Assembly (NCBI GenBank): GCA_030581615.1
Contig: JAKTTT010000023.1
Coordinates: 186,001-250,000, forward strand
Reading direction: 5' to 3'
Length of the DNA: 64,000 nucleotides
Source of the DNA: Alloascoidea africana
Lineage: Eukaryota; Ascomycota; Alloascoideomycetes; Alloascoideales; Alloascoideaceae
Shown: in pieces, positions 1 through 10,000 of the stretch
Position numbering within the stretch: the stretch's first letter is position 1
Layout: each line of letters begins with the position of its first letter
Program-made: the position numbers and the translations under genes
Notes under the pieces: generated by a model
The model's input: only the letters and a program-made list of their open reading frames with translations
Database searches by the model: none
What the model was told of the DNA's origin: nothing

Positions 1-2145
1 TTTTATCATTAGTTGAGTTAAGAAGCGTTGTTTCTTAAGCATGAATCTGTGGCAATCTATGATTATTTACCAGAACAATTGCTTTTTCTGATCAAGATGC
101 AAAAAGCTTTAAACAATTCTCTGGTCTTCATAATTGACTGTCAATCCTCCAACTATCTGTTAACTTCCAGTGTATGCTCTCAGTTAAAAAGCCCTGCGGT
201 TTCTCAAAACATTTCTAAGGGGGTCGATATCTAAAACCTGAGAATTGTGCAGAAAAGAGCATTCACATTGAAGCTTCTCTTCCCCTCTTATAGGGTCACA
301 GCAGCGGACATTACATCAAATGATGTGATAGCGGGAAACAACATAACTATGGAGTAAGGAATATTTGAAAGAAGATGACAAACTTTAAGAAAATAAAGGT
401 CAAAATTGAAAAGCACCTATTGGAATGAGAAGCAAGTGTGTATAAGCAAGTGTGTATTAAGCGCTAGGACCTAAAACTCGATACAAAACTATCATGTTTT
501 GAAAACCAGCATTCGCAAGACTTGAAGAGCTCATAGAATCTGGATTTTTCAAGGCAAATTATACCAGTAATTGTTATTAGCATTTGCTGATCAGAATCTG
601 CTAGTATAGTGCGAAAAGCGTTTGGCAAGAGTCTATCAAACACAGATTCTTTGTGGTAAGAGTGAGTGGAGATGCTACAGGACACATCAGGCAATTAACG
701 CAAAGCCCAATTGAACGAGAGAGGATTGAAGAAGAAAAACCTGTTATTTCCTTTCACAGAAAGCGAAACTTGTAGAAAATGATGCGTTAGACTGGGAAAC
801 ACTTCACTCTAAAACATTCAGCTCAAATTAAAAAGGGGCTTAGAGCGACATTTCTCCATTGTCCCAGAGCTCAATTATGAGCATTCTAAAAGATCGATAC
901 TGATTGGTCTGATGACGTTATAGATCTATCATTTTAAAAAGATAAGATATGGACCGATTAGCGGCATCCTCAAAAGACAAAGAAACTTGGAGCTGGAGTG
1001 TGTTTATCAAAAATGGAGAAGCCTCGTTTCGTTTGTGGTTAGATGACGTCATAAAAAGAGTCAAGAAACTCATCATTAGCCCAAAACAACGGGAAATCAG
1101 ATCAATAATGAAGTCTTTTCCTTAGTAAGAAATAGTATTCACTTTTCTCATCTCAAGAGGATTACAATAATATTTTGAAGAATTCCCGTGATACAAACAT
1201 CCGACGTAAAAGTCCTTGGAAGCTTGGCGTTTGTGAAAATCCATTCCATTGATCTTCACTCCAAGCAGTAATCATTGTATTATAAATACAAAAGTAACTT
1301 TATTGCCAAGATGTTTCCTCCGGTGTGAAAGGCGCGAGCGTAACCACAAAAATAAGTGAAAGCACTGGTGAAAGGGGTGTACCAGGTTTGTTGATGTACG
1401 TTTACTTTTGTTGATCTCTGGACTTTCAAACTTTGCATCAATCTTTGAAAACAAAAACACATACATAGTATACCTATCACTCTGCAAACCTTGTGATTTC
1501 CACGGAAAAAAAAAATACATTGAAGCTTTTATAAACGTTTTGTCCGAAATCAGACAACCTTGTCTTGATGATACCCAAATCTATTTGTAACTGGAAATAA
1601 AACGTGTCAATTCTGACAAATAACATAGTGGTGATGGATTCATTAAAAAACGTTAAATATAACAAAACTCTATCCTCTAATAAATATGGACCAGTAGATA
1701 AAAAGACAGTAAAAATATGAATCATGTCATACAAAAAAAATAGCACTGCCTTTTTTTTCTTTTTTCTTTCTTTCTGGTATTTTTCTTCTTCTTCTTCTTC
1801 CACATCCTTCTATAAACGATTGAACGAAAATGTTTTTTATGAGAAATGTAAATGAGACAAATAACAAAGAGTGCATTGTCCTTAACAGTGTGTATATGTA
1901 TAAGAAAAAAACAACAATGTATAGGTACAAAAAAAAGTAGTTGTTGTAGCGGTGGGTCAAAAATAAATAATAGAGGATCTAAAAAAGCATTAATAAAACA
2001 AGAGTCTTTTTTTTTGCCTTATTCACTGATCCCATAGTTGATGAGAAAAGAGAGTGATTTCCCTTTAGTATCTCTACTTTTATCACTCCACGCCGCAATT
2101 TTTTTTATTCTTTTAGTTCATTCATTCATTCATATTTTGATGCTT
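1..2145. other. Gene-free AT-rich flank
   Basis: No reading frame here looks like a real gene: all are short, mostly lack ATG starts, and show no family motif. The stretch holds a perfect CRE-type palindrome (separate entry), a half-copy of that motif near 911-920, and a long pyrimidine-rich tract around 1749-1800. The part next to 2145 is the 3' flank of the SIS-domain gene. No tRNA or other RNA gene was recognised. Confidence 0.6.
1043..1052. promoter_or_regulatory. Perfect CRE/ATF palindrome (ATGACGTCAT)
   Basis: The ten bases ATGACGTCAT form a perfect palindrome, the full site for CREB/ATF-type bZIP factors (Sko1/Aca1 class in yeasts). A related TGACGTT half-like site lies about 130 bases upstream. 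No gene start is nearby inside the window, so the target is unknown; it could serve a gene left of the window. The site is seen directly, its function is inferred. Confidence 0.35.
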
Positions 2146-3735
2146 TTATGCTTCAACCGAAAGCCCTCTTCCCTTTAAACTCAATTGACGAAGACCGTGC
2201 TTGATCTTAGTCCATCTTTCGGAATCTCCAACTGCAATTGTCTTGATGAGCCGATAGATATCCGACACCGCAATAACCGAGGTGTCCCTTTCATTGCCAA
2301 GTCCAAAACTCAAAGTGCCTCCCTCTCCTCCTCCAGACCCAACACTTTCAGTATCGGACATCACAAGGTCATTGGTATTAAAAATAACAGCATCCTTACC
2401 GGCAATGCTCTGTAATAATGCCAGCTCACTTTGAGGAAAGCTAACAATTTTGTCAATGCTCAACGAGGACAAGGCTGATATCAGCTGCAGCTTGTTGATA
2501 TTCGTACCGCTTGGTGGGCTGGAAAGGCTGCCCAGGGCTCTACCATTAGACGGGGTCCCCGTAGCCTGTTGGTGAAGATGATGATGTAGCCTAGAAGATG
2601 GCGATGAAATAGAATGCGAGTTGCCAATGGAGAAGAGCGAGGTTGAAGAGAAATCATTTGTGAACGCTTCGAAAAAGGCATCGTTGAAAAATTTGGACCG
2701 TATCCGAGAAATCTCTTTATCATTATCGCCATCGCTAGTATAAGGCGTGAAGTTTGCGTTCAACACGCCATTTAGACCACCAGCCTCTCCTCCTACGCTG
2801 GGATCACCATGGACGTTGGTGGTGCTGGAGGTGCCGTTAGCGCCGATAACGCCAGGGTTCGAATCAAAGAGCGAGAACGTGGAGGAGGATGCCACAGAGT
2901 CGTTCTCGAGGCTGTTGTCCTTTCCAGGCTTCAAAGAAGATTCATCTTCAGTGGTATCAACGAGGACTTTCTCCTTCTCCAACATGTGCTCTGGCTGGGG
3001 GTGGTTCCGGTGGTGCTGCTCGGCATCGAACTTTTTCCCGATGGCACCTCCGGGATGGTGCTTGCCAAACTTTAGCTTTCGGGTATCTTTATCCTTGATG
3101 AGCAGCTCGCTCAGAGTAATACACACCGCGTCTCCGACAATGAGGCACAGGGTTGTCGAGATCGTCGGGGCGGGCAGGCCGTAGAGAACCTTTTCGGAAT
3201 ACTCTGCTGGCAACTCCACGTGCAAGATGCCATTTGACTTGAGGGCGAGGCTAGAACCGGCCTGGCTGGTCAAACACACTTTTTTCAGACTTGGCGGCGT
3301 GTGTAGGAGCAGATTTTCGAGCTCTGGGGTCTCGCCGGACACCGTGACCATGACGAGAACGTCCTTATCGCCGTTGATCAGGCCGAGATCTCCGTGCAAC
3401 GCATCCGCTGGGTGGATGATGTTGGAAGGGATCGAGAGAGAGTGAAGGGTAGCGACCAATTTGTCAGCAATCTTCAGAGACTTTCCCACGCCGGTCAGGA
3501 TGATCTTGCCGCCGCTGAGCACGGCATTATGGAGCAGAGACACGGTATGGGCAAAGTTGGTCTGTGTGTAGTGGTTGGACTGGTACAGCGAGGTCAAGTG
3601 CTGGAGAGCGTTGGCCTGGGTCGTCAGGATCGAGAGCGTTCTTGCCAGAAGCTGGGCCTGTGAGGGCGATGAGGTTGAGTCTGTTGTTGCAGCAACGTCC
3701 GAGAACGACGAGGAGGAGATATCCGTCTCTGACAT
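2146..3735 (-). CDS. SIS-domain sugar-phosphate isomerase (KdsD/KpsF/GutQ-like, arabinose-5-phosphate isomerase family)
   Basis: A 529-residue protein. Residues about 70-235 form a SIS domain of the arabinose-5-phosphate isomerase type, which interconverts D-ribulose-5-P and D-arabinose-5-P in bacteria. The four residues known as catalytic in Escherichia coli KdsD all have counterparts: K85 (TGVGKS), E135 (SGETPE), E181 (before GLPAPT) and H227 (HHPGGA). The bacterial enzymes carry two CBS domains after the SIS domain; here residues 240-430 are low complexity (Ser, Gly, His runs) and only the last 100 residues look folded, with a CBS-like strand-helix (SVIAVSDIYRLI). The start is the ATG that opens a Ser-rich leader. 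GC content is clearly above that of the surroundings. Yeasts make no KDO, so the product's use is unknown; a role in pentose-phosphate or arabinose metabolism is inference. Confidence 0.85.
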   Translation of the reverse strand: MSETDISSSSFSDVAATTDSTSSPSQAQLLARTLSILTTQANALQHLTSLYQSNHYTQTNFAHTVSLLHNAVLSGGKIILTGVGKSLKIADKLVATLHSLSIPSNIIHPADALHGDLGLINGDKDVLVMVTVSGETPELENLLLHTPPSLKKVCLTSQAGSSLALKSNGILHVELPAEYSEKVLYGLPAPTISTTLCLIVGDAVCITLSELLIKDKDTRKLKFGKHHPGGAIGKKFDAEQHHRNHPQPEHMLEKEKVLVDTTEDESSLKPGKDNSLENDSVASSSTFSLFDSNPGVIGANGTSSTTNVHGDPSVGGEAGGLNGVLNANFTPYTSDGDNDKEISRIRSKFFNDAFFEAFTNDFSSTSLFSIGNSHSISSPSSRLHHHLHQQATGTPSNGRALGSLSSPPSGTNINKLQLISALSSLSIDKIVSFPQSELALLQSIAGKDAVIFNTNDLVMSDTESVGSGGGEGGTLSFGLGNERDTSVIAVSDIYRLIKTIAVGDSERWTKIKHGLRQLSLKGRGLSVEA

Positions 3736-4303
3736 GGGGAAGAACTGGTCTCGCGTCTCGGCGGGAGTAGCAGGCTAGCACAGGGCTCGAAGACGGCTGG
3801 GGAGAGAGAGTGAGAGGTGGTGAAGATGGCCTCTCCGGGGACACAAATATATAGTCGAGATCGGAGATTTCGAAAGCGCGGCGGCGAAGAAGACCTCGGA
3901 CAGATATCGGCGTTACCCGGCCCCGGATCCGGCCCGCGTCCGGATTCGCGCGGATTGTGTGATTTTGCCCAGATCAGAGCCAATATATCGTGCCCGGGGA
4001 TACGAGGGATACGAAGAGTACGGGCGAGGCAGCTCGCTGGAGACAGCTCGCTGGAGTAAGCTTACTGGGGTGGGCAAATGCGGTCTAGAGGTAAGCATTA
4101 GAGGTCGCTATAGCTAGGCTAAAGTAAGGTCTTCCCGGCGGAGTTTCAACGTATGCAAAAAATGATCTGGAGAAGGGGCTGGTGAGGGAGAAAGCCGCCG
4201 AGAGAGCCAACAAAAAGAGTACAAGTATATCAAGACAACAAAACAATAATAAGAATAATAAGAATAGGAACTGAGAGAAATGGAGCCACAAGCGGAAGCC
4301 GCT
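3736..4303 (-). promoter_or_regulatory. GC-rich upstream region of the SIS gene
   Basis: This interval is the promoter of the SIS-domain gene and the 3' flank of the upstream MFS gene. At about 3915-3957 it has a striking GC-rich core with repeated CCGG and TCCGGAT-like units and CGCG steps (CCGGATCCGG palindrome near 3923), in a locally AT-rich genome. CGG/CCG repeats suit Zn2Cys6 activators and CGCG suits Rsc3-like factors. The binding factors are inference only. Confidence 0.4.
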
Positions 4304-6010
4304 CTAAAGAACGACTGCGTATTTCGAACTCTTTCGTAATCTGGGACCGTACCTGTAGAATAAAAATGGAACTGGACAGAGCGCCAGTCCAAACAGACCT
4401 AACAGTAAGCCTGCCCAGTTCACGCCCATGCCATCGAGCATATAGGTCGCGAAGAGTGGGAATACGGCACCGGTAGCTGATCTCAGCAGTGTGTTCCCAG
4501 CAATGGCGGAAGCGGCCAGGAAAAGATACGAGTCGACAATGTAATTAATAGAAGGAAGGAAGATTGTGACAAGGCCGAATCCCGTGAATAATCCAGAAAC
4601 AATGGGCACCATAAAGTGAACTTTGTAGTGTCCGGTCCAGGTAAACCAGAGTAGGCCGATGGGGAAGGCAAAGCAGCCCACCATCATTGGAGGGAGTCGG
4701 GCTTCAGGAACTGGTTTCCCGCCGTTTTTATCAAGCGCTTTGGTATATCGAGGTTCGTACCAGATACAGAAGCCCGTGCCCAAAAGCATACCAAGAATCA
4801 GTCCGATATAGGGTAGAGCAACAACTCCGCCGTGCCAGTGGTACATTTTTGAAAAGACATACGGGTAGGCGGTTAGGAACAAGTATACAATTCCGTAGAC
4901 GAATGAGTTGTAGATGGTAAGAAGTAAAAGAATCGGCTCTTGTACCAACATGCGAACAGGTCTTGTGAAACTGTTTGTTACGATTTCGCTGAGAGAAAGT
5001 CTGAAATCCTCATGTTTTGACCTGATACCCCAGATGCCCGTTCTTCTTCTCAAATCCTCAGCCTTATCCATCAAAATCACCGGATGGTATGACTCTGTGT
5101 AGAAAAAAGTAACCAGAACAACACCAAGTCCACCCATGATGCCTGTGATATATTCGGTCCATCTCCATCCAAGATACGAGTACGAAATAAAAGTACCCAC
5201 AATGGGAGCCAGATTTGGTCCCACAAAAACAGCACCGGAGAAAATACAAAGGGCAATTCCTCGAGTATAGTTACCATACATATCCGAAAACGCTGCGGCA
5301 ACAACAGCAAGTGGAGCAGCGCCGAAAAACCCACCAAAAAACCGCGAAATCATTATGGTTTGCAAGTCTTTCGCGGTAGCCACTGCAAACTGGAAACAGG
5401 TGAAAATGAAGAAGGAGCTAACGAGGACCATCTTTCTTCCGTATAATTCGGATAATGGGGCCCACATTATAGGCCCGGAAGCGAATCCCAACACGTAGAG
5501 TGATACTCCGAGCGTGCCAACTTCTGTAGACACGCCGTATTCTTGAGAGATAAAAGGAATTCCAGATGCGAAAATTGACGAGCCCCAGGCCACCACCAAC
5601 GTTTGGAATCCTAAAACTGCACAGCACACAATCTTCTTCCTCAAGGGCCAGTTATGAGGATGCATTGGATCGTCAGGCCCATCAAACTCTACTGTGTATA
5701 GGTCCTTCTCTGGAAGTTCGTTGGGTAAACTTTTCCCTCCGCCCATGGAAGGAAGGGGTTTTGTAGAGGCCATTGTACTTGCTCTGTCGATTCCTGTAAC
5801 CATTCGAGTGATTGCATCTTGCTCGTTCAAAGAGGCTACATGGCTATAGGATCTGGTTATTCGGTTATGGAGTTCCATATCGGGATCCTCTGATCGTGGT
5901 GCACCGTCAAAAGTTTGAGGTTGACCATCTTCAGAGTCCAACGATGTTGAATATGTTCGTTCATTTTTCACCAAAGGGGAGTCGTTCAAGGTATCTGTAG
6001 TACCGGACAT
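4304..6010 (-). CDS. DHA1-family MFS drug/polyamine:H+ antiporter (TPO-like), copy 1
   Basis: A 568-residue, 12-transmembrane plasma-membrane carrier of the DHA1 major facilitator family (TPO1-4/FLR1 group). It has the typical cytosolic N-terminus with the short motif PSMGGGKSLP, then FDGPDDPMHPHNWP just before TM1. The loop 2-3 signature is APLSELYGRK and the motif C-like segment is GPNLAPIVG in TM5. A conserved GGKPVPEARLPPMM precedes TM9. Substrates in this family include polyamines, cycloheximide, azoles and weak-acid-related compounds; which one is used here cannot be told. It is clearly paralogous to the gene at 12150-13910 (same length, same motifs throughout). Start: ATG in ACCAATAATG context; a TATATAAA box lies about 325 bases upstream. 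Confidence 0.93.
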   Translation of the reverse strand: MSGTTDTLNDSPLVKNERTYSTSLDSEDGQPQTFDGAPRSEDPDMELHNRITRSYSHVASLNEQDAITRMVTGIDRASTMASTKPLPSMGGGKSLPNELPEKDLYTVEFDGPDDPMHPHNWPLRKKIVCCAVLGFQTLVVAWGSSIFASGIPFISQEYGVSTEVGTLGVSLYVLGFASGPIMWAPLSELYGRKMVLVSSFFIFTCFQFAVATAKDLQTIMISRFFGGFFGAAPLAVVAAAFSDMYGNYTRGIALCIFSGAVFVGPNLAPIVGTFISYSYLGWRWTEYITGIMGGLGVVLVTFFYTESYHPVILMDKAEDLRRRTGIWGIRSKHEDFRLSLSEIVTNSFTRPVRMLVQEPILLLLTIYNSFVYGIVYLFLTAYPYVFSKMYHWHGGVVALPYIGLILGMLLGTGFCIWYEPRYTKALDKNGGKPVPEARLPPMMVGCFAFPIGLLWFTWTGHYKVHFMVPIVSGLFTGFGLVTIFLPSINYIVDSYLFLAASAIAGNTLLRSATGAVFPLFATYMLDGMGVNWAGLLLGLFGLALCPVPFLFYRYGPRLRKSSKYAVVL

Positions 6011-6333
6011 TATTGGTATCGTAGGTCGGTTTTTGTTCTTTGACCGGGGTGAAGAATGAAAAGATAAGTCAAGTTTTTTTGTTCGTAGTACTTGTTTCGA
6101 TTATTTATTTGCTTGTTTATTCTATAATCTCTGAGCCGACAATAGTGGGAACTAGCGCATCTGCAGAATATGAATTCGGTCAAGAGGAGCAAAGAGAAAA
6201 GGAAACAGTAATCACAATGGAATCTGGATATGAGAAAGCCTTTTTTATAGCAAGATGAACAGGTTGGGCGTTTTCTTTCAAGTCCAGAAAATTTATCCTT
6301 CTTCTGCCTTCTCCTCCATACGTATTACCACTC

Positions 6334-6341
6334 TTTATATA
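6334..6341 (-). promoter_or_regulatory. TATA box of MFS copy 1
   Basis: TATATAAA on the minus strand, about 325 bases before the ATG at 6010. It is the only strong TATA in the near promoter. The distance is long, implying a 5' UTR of 200 bases or more, or an undetected 5' UTR intron. Confidence 0.4.
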
Positions 6342-6480
6342 ACCTGCTTGCTGTTTACTTTTGTTCTGATAAACTTGCATTTCTTCTCGGGGTTAAGCGG
6401 GCCCAACCGAAACTCGTCCTTTTTCTGATGGGCTTCTGTGCATCGGAGAAACCGCTTTTTCCAGCGAGTTCCACTACTCA

Positions 6481-6487
6481 TGACTCA
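6481..6487. promoter_or_regulatory. Gcn4/AP-1-type site TGACTCA
   Basis: A perfect TGACTCA preceded by A, about 470 bases upstream of MFS copy 1 and 145 bases beyond its TATA box. This is the consensus of Gcn4 and Yap-related bZIP factors, which control amino-acid starvation and drug-efflux genes. The match is seen; the regulation is inferred. Confidence 0.4.
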
Positions 6488-6859
6488 GCATCTCCTTCCC
6501 CCTGCTTTGTTCCGCCGGCACTTGCCGGATCTGACAGGGAAGGGTGGTGTCATCACAAATTTTTTGGGATCTAAAACAAAGAGTCGGTGCTGACTATTTT
6601 CACAGCCTCTGAGACAGCAAAGTGTCTCTCTTTCGCCCTCTCAGCTCTGTGAAACAGCAAGACAAGCTTTTTCTAAACTGTGTTTTTTTACCTTTTTTCC
6701 CCTCTTGCATGCATTCAGATCATGCACGCTTCCGCTTTTGGCATGGTTACAAGCCGGGTAACCAGGGTTTAGAGAGAGAATGAGTCTGCGAGAGGCTGAT
6801 TATTTCCAATTTTGGTTCCAGGTGCATAGGCTTGGAACAGCCATGGATTAGCCCAAAAA

Positions 6860-7087
6860 CTACAACATGCTGCTAAGGGAGAAATAATTGGATAGAAAAG
6901 AATATTGAGGGAAGGTCAAACCGCAAATGTGGCCAAGGTCGTTAACGGAGAACTCAGCAGAGCAGTTTGACGACTCAGAGGCGATAGGGATGGCATGCTT
7001 TGGGTGAGGCGACCTTTGAGCATCCCAACCATAAACGCCTGTTGAAGTGGCTGTGGTGGAGGAGTTGGTGGTGGCTTGGGCAGACAT
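6860..7087 (-). CDS. Possible small ORF, 75 residues, unknown
   Basis: An ATG-started frame of 75 codons whose first 15 residues are Ser/Thr/Ala-rich, followed by a mixed sequence ending in Ser/Leu. It lies in the far promoter of MFS copy 1, on the same strand. No family is recognised, and it could equally be chance or an upstream transcript leader. No intron signals were found that would extend it into a longer protein. Confidence 0.18.
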   Translation of the reverse strand: MSAQATTNSSTTATSTGVYGWDAQRSPHPKHAIPIASESSNCSAEFSVNDLGHICGLTFPQYSFLSNYFSLSSML

Positions 7088-10000
7088 GTATGATTAAAGA
7101 ATAAACGTTGTCGGAGATGAGAGTGATCTCCTAACGTATTTTTTTCATGTCAATGCGTTGCGCTTTAAGCTTAACTGTATAAGCGCAAATTCTTGTACGT
7201 CATGGTCATCAGCCAGTTCTCTCAGACAGCTGGAGTTGAAAAGTCTATCTTGACTCGTTTGCAAGGAGAAAATGAAGATACCACAAAGTCGCACATATTT
7301 GCTAAGCTTAGTTCATTTTACCTCCCGTATCTGAAATCCACCGTTTCGTCGATTACAGCGGGTTTAAATCGAGACGGTACTAACGCTGTTGGCACTAGTA
7401 AGCGCTGGCTTCAGGTAATCATGGCATCTTTAAGCCAAGAGATCAAAAACCATTGAAATCAGGAACAAAAATGTATGAATAAAGGAAATCTAGGAAATCA
7501 AACAATTCCAATTCCAATTTTTTAGGGGATGAATATTCAAGTTAACAAAAGCTGTGAAAGAGAAGTAGCGATGAAGCCACAAATCAAGTCGAAAACGAAC
7601 CACCAGCATGATAGTTGCATTCCGAGTAAATCCATGCTATACAGAAAGATCGACAAAAATTCAATTTGAAAAGATTTTCACCTTAAAGTAACTCTTGTCA
7701 ACTTTGGGGGTGTGGAAGCTTAAATAGGTAAATTTTTATGAGCTTTTTTCTGATCCGCTTGCAATACATGTTCCAAAAGAAGAAATGAGAACGTCACTAT
7801 TTTTAAAAGCCCTTATTATCGTTGCCAAGTCCGTTGCATTGCCATTTGTTTTTTGCAGAACATTAAGTAGTTACTGATAGCTCAAAGTCATAATCTTCCT
7901 TTTGATAATGCCTCTAAGAATAAAGGAGAATGTCATCCTAGAGTCTTCAAACGGGAGAAATATTTTGAAAATGGCCAGTTTACAGGTGCTTCGATGCATT
8001 TGTGTAAGAAATGGTCAGCCTTGTAGAAACTCGATTCGATGCTCCAAAACAAGACTATATATATGGTGCGGCTACTCGGATAAGCTCAAATTCAAACGTC
8101 TACAAATGACGCGTTGGTTTAAAAAGGAATCAAATTCAGAAAACATGATAAGCTGATAACCTGGAAACTCATCTTCGCTTCATCTTTGGTATTTAATGGT
8201 TAGGATAAACTCTACGATAAAAAATGTTTATCGCTCTTCTCTTCCCATCCTCTCATGTAGGAAATAACTTGTCTCCCACAATCTTCTTTACAAACAAATT
8301 TCCCTATGACGTTTTGTATGCAATCTTTTCTTAGAACTTGGACGTTTCACCGTTTACAAAGTATACCAACCCTTCCATCTGTGACAATTTATCAGATCTT
8401 ATATACGCTTATATAGTCCTCTCAAAACTTGTGAAGCATAACTAATCCATCAATCTGTTTATTCCAGGATAGCCAACTAGCTAGCTGTAATGAAAGTAAT
8501 CTAGTAAGCGTCGTAAGATGTTGTGCACAAATAAGAGTCCATCTTTATTTATGCTATAGTATTGAAACTGGCCTGAACTCCAATGACCGTACAATCAACG
8601 CATCTCTCAACACAATGCAGAAGCTAAAATACAGTAAAACACACAAGTTTGAAGTTGGAAACATAGCTTTTGTTAGATCAGATCTACTAAAGACATCTGG
8701 AGATGTTCATACCAGAGAAGCCAACCGTTCGTTATCCAGGTATGTTCACAGGACCGTATACTATTACTGAAAAACATTGAATTGCAGGTTAGAACTACCA
8801 CCTTCATTAAGCCGTCTAAATCTCATCTCACAATCAAACTTCGAAATCCCTTATCAGAATATACGACAGGGAATTATCACCAAAGGGCTCCGAGCAGGTC
8901 TTTGAAAAAAAATAATACAAGGTCGGCGCAGAAGAAATAGAAGTTACCAATAATCACGATCACAAGAAGAAATCAAGAGGCTACCTTCTCTTCGGAACCG
9001 TTCTTGTTTTGTTTTCTGAAGACAGATAATTGTCAGTAAGTGATTGCAATGCTTGAGTTGTGAAACCGATTTGGTCATTTTGAAAAGGGTGGGAGACCTT
9101 CCCTATAATTCGCCAGAGAAAGCTTAACTTTTCGGTAATTGTCTAAGGGCCTGTAAACTTACCTCGTAAATATCATTTAAGTTCTCTATTGTAAACATTT
9201 CCAGTTGTTTATGGTAGTTCGGCTCCGACAAAAATTTCATTTTTGACATCAATTTCTGTGTTGTCCTGTGCTTCATCTTTCTTTCAAACTGTTTTCGCAG
9301 AATGGTCATTAGTCTCCAGATCCGGAATTACGCTGTTGACTTCTCTGGGTGTCGCATTGTCCAATTACAAAGAAGGAAAAAGCAATTGTTCAGATTCCGT
9401 CGGAATACATATATCTCCAAACGGCGACTTTCCTTGAAGCGCCATTGACGATAACGAATTCAAGAAATACTCTGCATACGTCAGCGACTGTCCCCGAAAA
9501 GAGTTCGGCCCCATTGCAGATTTCAAAGCAAGATGCCAGTCAGTCAATTTGCATTTAAACAGCTAAATTTTCTAGTGAGGAAATGGAAAGAAGTAGGAAA
9601 AAGTAAACGGCTTTGATAACGTCACCCAAAAGACACAAAAATAATCTAAAACTAGAGAATTGTGGGCGCTACAACAGCCAGCTCAATTGCTAGATTTAGA
9701 ACTGATCGAGAATACTGTTCCTAAAGACCAACCTTGGTGAGCATAACCACCTTCTGGAATCATCGAAACTTCAAGAATTGTCCATGTTTTTGAAAGTAAT
9801 CCCTGTCTCTTTTTATCAGCATTTGATCAAGAGCAAGTCAACGCGGATTGATTATATTTCACAGGAAAACTAGGGGCATACCGATTGTCGAAGAGTTTAA
9901 TGTTCGTCTGTAAAATGTCTGATGCCCAGAGAAAAAAACGGCTTTGCACAAGCCATCAAAGAATATCCCGATTTTTTACTACAGTTTAGACTTGTGTTCG

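Noticed and set aside
2850-2866. tRNA B-box-like GGTTCGAATC
   Set aside because: It lies inside the SIS coding region and no A-box or cloverleaf surrounds it; a similar hit near 15560 also fails.
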